DNA from: Buxus sempervirens
Taxonomy: Eukaryota; Streptophyta; Magnoliopsida; Buxales; Buxaceae
NCBI GenBank assembly: GCA_947561395.2
Contig: OX387184.1
Span: 6,138,001-6,202,000 of the forward strand
Direction of reading: 5' to 3'
Length of the DNA: 64,000 bases
Positions 56,424 to 64,000 of the stretch are shown here, piece after piece. The stretch's first letter is position 1. Each line of letters begins with the position of its first letter. A program made the translations under genes and the position numbers. The notes under the pieces are model-generated. The model made no database searches and was not told the origin of the DNA. It saw only the letters and a list, made by a program, of their open reading frames with translations.

Positions 56424-57761
56424 TTACTCGAGTGGGTTGAGCACAGCTCCTGTGAAGAACACAAACCCAGAACTTTCTTCTCTGATCATGAACAGGAATG
56501 GGTGATCAGCAACAAATGTTGGAGGTTTAACCCTACCCATCCTCAGTAAAATTTGTGGTGCACTGCTAGCCGCAGCCTCGGTCCCTTCCTCGTTCACTTC
56601 GATGAAAGCCTTGTGGAATATTTCTGATACGTAGAGCTTGTCACTGTGGGGAGAATCCACTAATTCTGTTAGCTCTCCAACATTCATGAAGGGAAATTTC
56701 AGTCCGAGTTGTTTCATGGTTTCCGAAGCTTCAAATCCGTAAGAAATCTTAAACCTCGGGATCCAGAAATGATGAATTTCTTCTTCTTCGAGCTCCAGAT
56801 ACTGGTCCAAGAACCCAGTATTGGAACTGATCATCTTGTCTATCAGATTCAACAATCCATCGTTCTGGTCTGGGAGGAAGAAGTACATGGAGAACTGCCT
56901 CTCATCGTGGCTATTCTGATAGGGTAGTTTGAGGACTTTGAATCCGTCGGAGTCGTAGTGTCCATAGAGTAGTTTGTGGTATTTCTTGATTGTCATGAAA
57001 GGTACTCGAACCGTCTCCCCGTTAAGAATATGAAACTCCCTGTCCTCTGTCTTGGACGCATCGAACTTCCGATCCCATGATCCTTTGAAGTAGAGTGCAT
57101 TGGCAAGGACAAGTGCAGTGGTGGAATCGAGAGATTCAGATGGGAGAAGCTCCTTGATGAGCCCTTTGGTTGCTTCCTCAGCCCATGAATTAACTTCATC
57201 TCTCACTTCATCAGCCTTCGTCAAGAACATTGAACATTATACTCACGTGTTATTAGCCGTAATTAAGAGAAAAAAGAATAATGCATTGAATTGATCGTGA
57301 GATTTCTTTTTCTTTCTCCCTTCATTTCCTTTTTTCCAGTGTAAAAGATTCCATACCTTTGTTTGGAAGTCCACCTGTCTGGCTTCTGCTCTGAATGTAC
57401 CATGAACAATCTCCACAAAAGTGGGCTTGAGAGGAAAATTTTGATCGACCCAGACGCTATTGACGAAAGATAGAAGGGGTCCTCCCATGTTGTTCTGGGG
57501 ACCTTCATTAATGGCAGAGGCAACAGCAACAAGGCGTGAGGACAGCAAATTGGCACCGTCGATGCTTTTGGTTCCAAGGAAGGAAAGCAACTGTTCTAAA
57601 GTGCGTCCTTTTGATCCTACAGCAATCAGGCTCAAGCTAGCATGGAATGACAAAGGAGAGAACACGAAGTTAGAGCAGTTTTCACCCTGGTTTAGTAAAA
57701 GTCGCTGCACCATGCGCAGATAGAAATCAGTATTGAAGGAAACGTCTTCTTGTGCTTCCAT
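56424..57761 (-). CDS. serpin E, putative protease inhibitor with Arg at P1
   Basis: Intact two-exon serpin, the most divergent of the array. Exon 1 is 57357-57761 ([20 protein letters not shown]; an in-frame ATG ten codons upstream at 57789-57791 is possible but the inner start matches the paralogues), exon 2 56424-57215; about 398 residues. Hinge [12 protein letters not shown]; loop P4-P1 ILLR, P1'-P4' MGRV; signature [12 protein letters not shown]-terminus [12 protein letters not shown]1 Arg preceded by Leu resembles the LR bait of AtSerpin1 and cereal serpins, which inhibit papain-like, metacaspase and trypsin-like proteases. No signal peptide. There is one extra residue after the RT-like surface loop (DKMISSNTG). 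Confidence 0.9.
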
Positions 57762-58332
57762 TGTTGGATGCTCCACAGTGGAAGCGAACACAATGCTTTA
57801 TAATGACACCCACCCACGAGAGAGTTTTGCACCTTTGTATCATTCCTACGAAGAGACGGAGATCTCGAGGCGTTCAAAGGCCAAGATGTCATCGTTCATT
57901 CGTTTTGTATTTTACCATTTTTCCCCTAAGAGGCGGACAAATTTTTTATTTTTATTTTTATTTTCTGTGGATAAATTAAGGGCGGATTTAAAAAATTAAT
58001 TTTTGTCACATTGTTCTGGTCAAATAATTGCGCAAGGTGTACTGTACAGCTCCTATCTACAATTTTATTTACAGCTTTGAAGTTGTGCCGTTCAATGTGG
58101 ACCTATACAAAAAAATAAAACCTAAAAAAAATGGATGAGCCCTAGGTGAACGGCGTCCTATATATCCCGGCCGCAAATAAAATTCTAATTAATAGCTGCA
58201 CAGTCTGCCATTTGATGTAATTGAATGTGATGATAATGTTTTAAACAAGCTAGGAATATTTTCAACACGAAATGTGGATAGGTACAATTAGTAGAAACAA
58301 GGGCTCACACTTTTTAACAAATGACGGATGAG

Positions 58333-58499
58333 GGACTCTGCAACCTCTATCTACAATGTTATTTGTAGCATATATAGGATGCCGTTCACTTATTGTTCAT
58401 TCATTTTTTTAGTTATTATTTTTTTTTTGTGTAAAACCCACATTGAACGGCACTCCTTCAATGTTGTAAATAAAAGTATAGATAAAGGTTGTACAGTCC
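58333..58499. mobile_element. MITE of the serpin-spacer family
   Basis: Left end ggactctgcaacctctatct; right end, reverse-complemented, ggactgtacaacctttatct; the arms continue to gccgttc on both sides. The ends share the ctttatctaca core with the nested spacer MITEs, so the same family is active on both sides of the array. Confidence 0.72.
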
Positions 58500-58869
58500 A
58501 CGTTCCGAGCAAATGGAGCCATGTTATTTAATATTTAACTAGTTCTTTTACTGAACATGATGGTTTTTTAAAAACATATTATTTTTACATATATGAGCGC
58601 TCATCAATGGAGCTTCTTTTAATTTCAACGATGAGAAGGTGAGAGATGCTGCTTCTTGACTTCGTGGAATTTGGGATTTGAGAACATTGTTGAGGATATT
58701 CGTATTGGGGATGGTGACATGATAACATGGCAGGGGATGATCGCATTGTGTAGGAAAAAAAATAAAAATCGACGTTGTTAATTTAGCTCTTATTTTTGGT
58801 GCTTATGATTGCTCATCCTACAGCCGCACTCTTAGCATTATCTGGTGGGTTGAATTGGTTTTTACCGAA

Positions 58870-58970
58870 ACATTTTGAAAATAACCTAGATTCAGTCATC
58901 TAAACCTTGATAATTAAAATTTAGTGATACTTTTTGAAATAATTAATTAAGAATGAGTGACAATTTACAC
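58870..58970. repeat. single arm related to the 10.9-12.8 kb element
   Basis: Reads agattcagtcatctaaacct, then tttagtgatactttttgaaa and gagtgacaatttac, following the same order as the arm at 10920-11010. A decayed fragment or solo terminus of that family. Confidence 0.55.
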
Positions 58971-59895
58971 TTCACAAATTAATATTAAGTTCTGAGCTAA
59001 TTTACAGGGTTATTAGGTCTTCAAAACGAGGCCTGGCGAGGGATCTGAGCATGCCATTGAAGACCTAAAATTTGTGGACTTTCAACTTCATTGCATGAAT
59101 TTAGTTCATTTATTTTTTTTAAAGGTAGAAATGTATGGCAATTAAAACTTTGAGTAAAAGCTTAGGAAAAAAATAAGGCCAATTTTCATGGTTAGATAGA
59201 TTTTTTACATTTAGATTAATTCTCTCAAATAAAGCATCCGCTCCCTTCTCTGATGGTTTGGAATGGCATGAATCGGGTTACGGGTAGGATAGGATTTAGC
59301 TCAACCCACTTTGAACCGGATCTTAATTTATTAAAATATTCTTTTTTTATATGTAATATATATAAAATTTTATTTTGGATAAATGTAGTGTTCATTTATA
59401 TATTCAATCTATAAATTCATATTTTTATATGTTACTGTACAGTTGGGTCAACCTCGACCCGCCTTGTTACCAACCCGGTAAGGGCGGGTGAGGATTTGGT
59501 CTGGGCTAGCTAAACCCGTATAGGCGGGTTAGGTTAAAAGGAGGGTTTTGGTAATTTCAGTGTACCATTAACTACCCACAACCGTTATTTGGATGGGGTT
59601 TTGGTCCTCCAAAGTACCGTTGGTGAAGCTCAACCTTGCATATCCGGTCAAACCCGCTTGCAACGGTCAGGTGTAGAGTGGAAAATAGCTGAAAGGCTCC
59701 TCCAGATTGTACAAAACAAAGATAGCCTTTATTTGGGCGGGAAATGTGGATTCAATATCAAAAAGTAGTTACAAAACTTTTGGAGAATGGCAACATTGTC
59801 GCTCAACCGACACTCCTAGATGTAGGAGTGAACGATAGAGAGAAAAAGAAGAATTCAAGAAAGCGAGAGTGATAAGATTTCGAAGAGAGAAGAAA

Positions 59896-62800
59896 ATGGC
59901 ACAAGCACACCCAGATGAGAAGTTTAAGGAATCCACTGAAATGGAGACGAGTGAGAAGACTGTACCCTTCAAATTTAATGCTCAAGCACCTGAATTCATT
60001 CCAAGATCGCATGCCCAGATGCCAATTTCAGGTTATATCTATCCGTGCTTCCACTATCTTGGTGGGACCGGGTGTTCCGATTGGTATTATGTTGGGGAGC
60101 AAGAACCTGACCATTCGATTGCTAATTCGAATGGCATGCAACCCATTTGTTCGAATAATTTCCTCAGTGATGATCTCAGGCAAAAGATCATAAAACAGGT
60201 ATTCTTTGGGTGTTTCTGATTGAAATCTTTATCCAGGTCCTCTCTGAGGATGAATTTATCTGTTTATTTAGTTCAGCAAGGTGGAAATTTGATTCGTCTT
60301 TGGACCTCTGTTCACGCTACTTACGAATTTCTTGGACTCATCAGAAACATTGTTAGAATTTTTAAATGGTTTTAAGATGTGTTTTTTCCCCTTTTCTCTT
60401 TCTTTTCTTTTTCTTTTTATTTTTCTTTTTCTTTTTCTTTTCTTTTTTTTTTTTTTGCGAAGTAAAAGTAATGGGAACATTTCAGCTCCAAGAATGCTCT
60501 CAGGTTATCTTTGCATCCTGGGAAATTTGTATTATTCATTTTTCATCTTCCTTTAATCAAAAGGTGTTTCACAAAGTATTTTTTTCTTCGATTCTTCTGT
60601 CTCTTTTGTTATGAGGACTCTTTGATAGTTTCAGATAAATATTTTCCAGAACATGGAAGAATTATGGTTTCATAGCACCTGTTAAAGAACATCTTGGTAA
60701 ATTAATCATTTTCCAAGCTTAGAAGAAATATGTTAATTATAAGATATAGACTGAGATTGGCTGATAAGGAGATATTGTCAAGACATATGCAGTTAAAGAT
60801 CTTGTTTAGAAACATGTTGTTAAACACTTAAACTAACTGAATAGGTAGAATCATTTGGATGGCTTTTAGCTTGAACGTTTAGTATAACCTATGTATTCCC
60901 TTACCATAACATGGACTCATCACTTACAATAGCATTGTTAGACTATCAGTTGCCATAAATACTAATTCCAGTCTGAATTATATCTTATCAAATTAAATAC
61001 GCCAATTAATACTTGAGATCCAATTTTTGCAAATTGTTTATCCATCCATGAAGATTAGTTGTTGGATAGTTTCTTGCACTCCGTCAAATCTTCCTAATTT
61101 TCAAGGAATTGTCTGTGATTCTTCATATTAATGTGATCCAAAGATAACCTCTTTGTTACTTATTTCTTTCCTGAATATATAAGAAAGTTAGATAATATAA
61201 CTTCATGAATCATTCCTTTCTGAGATTAGGGCGTCTTGCCTCATGTGAACATATCCATGTCAAAGTGATTCCTGAAATTTTAAACCCTAAATAGAAGCCA
61301 TATTTCTATATATAGCGTCATAGTTTTCTCTATTAGTATCCAAATGTCGGCTTTGTCTGACAGGTGGAATACCAGTTCAGTGATATGAATTTGGTTGCGA
61401 GTGACTTCTTGGCAAAACACATGCATAAAGATCCTGAAGGTTTTGGTAAGGGCTTGAAAACAGTATTTCATGTATAGCATCTGTTGGTAAACATCTATTA
61501 TGGTTTCAATTGAAGCAAGTTTCATTCATTAACATTGTTATTGTGACAGTTCCAATATCTGTTGTAGCATCCTTGAAGAAAATAAAGTCCCTTGTTAACA
61601 AGAACCATTTGCTTATCCAAGCACTCAGAACCTCATCAAAGCTTGTAAGACTTCTGATTGGATGACAATGTTCTCTTTTGTTTAGAAAAAACAAAAAACA
61701 CAGAGGCTAATTTTATGGGTTTAATTTTACAAAATCTCCATTTATTTTTCTTATGTTCTGAAGGTTGTGAGTGATGATGGCAAGAAAGTTAGACGTAAAC
61801 ACCCTTTCACTGATAGAGACAAAGAAGAATTGCAGGTTACATTTTATCTTACACCAGCACTATGGATTCACCACTTTGGAAAACTATTTTCTTTACAGAG
61901 TGTTCCTATTTTCTCTTGCAGTCACGTACTGTTGTGGCTGAGAATTTACCTGAAGATTACTCTCATCAAAACCTGGAGAAAATATTTGGTGTGGTTGGAA
62001 GGTGGATTTTTCCTTGCTTATTACATCCATTTTCCACTCATTTACTTACCTCAGACTTGAATGCATTATTAATACATAACTGCATGTAATTAACAGTGTA
62101 AAGACCGTCAGAGTATGCCATCCACAGGAATCTAATGCTTCTCATTGTAAAGGTGATGTGCTTATCAGTAACAAGGTATGAGTGCAATACAAGCCAAAAA
62201 TAGATTGTATAAATGAGTTTCTGATATATGTGATTTCTTAATTGTTTTACTTTGCTCTTTTAAGCTCCATGCACTCGTGGAGTATGAAACAAGCGATGTG
62301 GCGGAAAAAGCAGTATGTTTATTTTCATATTTTTAATTGTAAAGTGCTAACTTAGTGATTCTATTATTTTCCATATTATAGCGACTTTAACCATTTGCCT
62401 ACATGATCAGGTTGGGAAGTTAAATGATGAAAGGAATTGGAGAAAAGGCCTTCGTGTAAGATTGCTGCACAGACGCTCAGTAAGTTTTTTTATTTTCAAA
62501 TAGCCTTTCTTTCCTTGCATTCTTCTCTACTCCTGTTCCTTGCTCTTCATTAACTATTCCACAATATATCTGCCTTGATTTAGGATTTCAAATGACGTAT
62601 GATTTTAATTTGTCTAGCCAAGGTCTGTTCTCAAAAGCAGGAAGTCAGATTATGACCACTTTGAGAGTATCTCAGAAGATGATGAGGCACCACACACAGG
62701 ATCTTTGGAAGACTCCTCTCAGTCTAATAACATGGAGATGCCTGTTGAAAGCAGTGTAAGATAACATGCATGATACTTAAATCTATATTGCAGTGAGGTT

Positions 62801-63094
62801 AAGATATCATGTTTCATATTCTTAATTATCCCGTGTTGTTAGGCTGAGGATAGTTTAGCTGGATCAAAAAAAGGATGGGCACGAGTCCGTGGAAAGTCCC
62901 GTGCCCGCACACAGAGTCACATTGGACGTGGTCTGCTTGCCCCTTCCCCACAATCAAGCAACTCCATTCAATGTGAACAATCAGCCAAGCAGAATAGTCG
63001 AGGACCAAGAATGCCAGATGGGACACGGGGCTTTGTTATGGGTCGTGGGAAGCCAGTACATGCACTGCCTTTGTCTGCTCCACCAATGGAATGA
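59896..63094 (+). CDS. LARP6: La-related protein 6 (LARP6B/C type) RNA-binding protein
   Basis: RNA-binding protein controlling mRNA translation or stability; plant LARP6B/C bind poly(A)-binding protein. Ten exons: 59896-60198, 61364-61445, 61550-61644, 61764-61835, 61922-62001, 62097-62175, 62265-62312, 62411-62479, 62618-62755, 62843-63094; 405 residues, all phases consistent. Order of domains: PAM2 motif (FKFNAQAPEFIPRS, residues about 29-43); La motif (IIKQVEYQFSDMNLVASDF, then KSLVNKNHLLIQALRTSS); an RRM-like fold (SRTVVAENLPEDYSHQNLEK, VKTVRVCHPQ, HALVEYETSDVAEKAV); an acidic, Ser-rich linker; and a C-terminal SUZ-C/LSA-type motif (GPRMPDGTRGFVMGRGKP). The start ATG at 59896 is chosen because the protein begins MAQAHPDEKF and an earlier in-frame ATG (59869) lacks family support. 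Complete; no defect seen. Confidence 0.95.
60393..60456. repeat. CTTTT-rich pyrimidine tract in LARP6 intron 1
   Basis: Irregular run of ttctttttctttt units within the 1.17-kb first intron. Confidence 0.85.
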
Positions 63095-64000
63095 TGGGGC
63101 ATCTAGATTTGTTTGTTTGTGTCGATTCCAGAAAGATATTTTAAATCCTTCTTGAGCATTTCAACTGGGCACGAATTTGTGATTTTGCCAATAATGTAGT
63201 TAGGCTTGTCTATTCTGTTCTGTTTGCAGTTGAATAAGATGTTCAAGATGTACAGCATCGCATGTGTGAGTTCATGACTGGGAATCAGAGATCTACTGGA
63301 TTATAAATTTTTTATTATTATTATTATTTTTGTTGTTCACCTTTTTGACAATTTGTCATCCTGACACCATTAACTTCTGTGGTGTCTGATTTTGTATAAT
63401 ATGTTTGAATAATAGAGGTGCAAAACTACTTCTTTCTCTTTCTACTATGACTAGTTTGAGAAAAATCCAATGAACAGGTCTCTCTCTCTCTAACCATTTT
63501 ACATTCAAGCTGCTGTCATATCTTTCTTTCAAAGCTTTACTGATAATTCCCTGGGTGTAGATTTTTTAGTTAAATTTTTCTCTTTGGTAATTTTTCTTCA
63601 AAACTGCTATGTAATTCTTTGAGTGAGTTAAATTTTTCCATTAATAATATGGTATAGATATCTATGTTAATAGTCCTTTCTTAAACAAAATCCTTCCACA
63701 CACTAACTCTGTAGGCACTCTACTTATGCTTTTTCTGTATCACTAAATCCTTTGTAATCTTCTGCATTAATTTTCTGATACGTAAGAAGATAATCTCCAT
63801 CTAATTAATTATAGGATTGATTTAGAAAAAAAAGATACAAAGAAAACAATCGTCATATCTCATCTCATGATTAAACATTTTGAGGGCCTTGAGGCGGACT
63901 AGAATGCCATTACCTTTTTTTTTGTTTGTTTGTTAGTTTACTCTCATCTCCTGTCGTTTTTTGAGTCGATGGTAGTGGCAGTGCGATCATGTGAGTTCTT
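63095..64000. other. LARP6 3' UTR and downstream DNA
   Basis: A T-rich 3' UTR follows the stop; a ttattattatta run lies at 63313-63332. The rest is AT-rich with no recognised coding exon up to the window end. Confidence 0.5.

Larger units (their letters stand above)
57762..59895. other. intergenic DNA between serpin E and LARP6
   Basis: The serpin E upstream block (57762-57900) is followed by AT-rich DNA holding MITE copies (58043-58110 partial, 58333-58499), a lone arm of the inverted-repeat element family (58870-58965) and a gcgggtt-rich degenerate repeat (59440-59540). From about 59640 the composition becomes gene-like and leads to the LARP6 start codon. Serpin E (minus) and LARP6 (plus) are divergent, about 2.1 kb apart. 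Confidence 0.55.

Overview
The window is nuclear DNA of a flowering plant. The evidence is intron-rich genes with GT-AG junctions, AT-rich introns, plant-type protein families (a MAPKKK3/5-like kinase, gamma-tubulin complex component GCP5, plant serpins, a PAM2-bearing LARP6) and plant transposable elements of every major class. A eudicot or early-diverging angiosperm fits best; I cannot name the species from sequence alone.

Layout. (1) 1-6.1 kb, plus strand: 3' part of a MAP3K gene with a complete kinase domain but a reading-frame break in its N-terminal coding exon. (2) 6.1-20 kb: a transposon-dense stretch. It holds a hAT-like element (9609-10795) with a captured exon-like piece, an inverted-repeat element filled with a minisatellite (about 10.9-12.8 kb), a Pack-MULE-like element (about 13.3-15.8 kb) carrying convergent fragments of a receptor-like cytoplasmic kinase and of a plastid-type membrane protein, and a decayed PIF/Harbinger transposase remnant (about 18.6-19.8 kb). 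(3) 20-30 kb, plus strand: a GCP5 gene with 16 recognised coding exons and a dead LINE fragment in its largest intron. (4) 30.8-57.8 kb, minus strand: a tandem array of five two-exon serpin genes, called A to E here. B, C and E look intact. A has a 7-nt deletion just before its reactive-centre loop. D is split by about 8.9 kb of inserted DNA, mainly an L1-type LINE that itself contains a solo LTR. Spacers hold three copies of one tRNA-derived SINE, a nested MITE family, a copia-type solo LTR, a 2.9-kb LTR with 5-bp target duplication, a 196-bp foldback MITE with a 9-bp target duplication, and long GA tracts. (5) 59.9-63.1 kb, plus strand: a complete ten-exon LARP6-type RNA-binding protein gene.

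Biology. The single-copy genes (MAP3K, GCP5, LARP6) have unrelated housekeeping or signalling roles. The serpin array is the dynamic part. B, C and D are nearly identical except in the bait loop: all five differences between B and C in the P4-P4' codons change the amino acid, with one silent change just outside. The array therefore looks like a recently duplicated inhibitor cluster diversifying its protease specificity while some copies are lost to small deletions and retroelement insertion. Alignment of paralogous copies gives empty-site evidence for several insertions, which makes the order of events partly readable.
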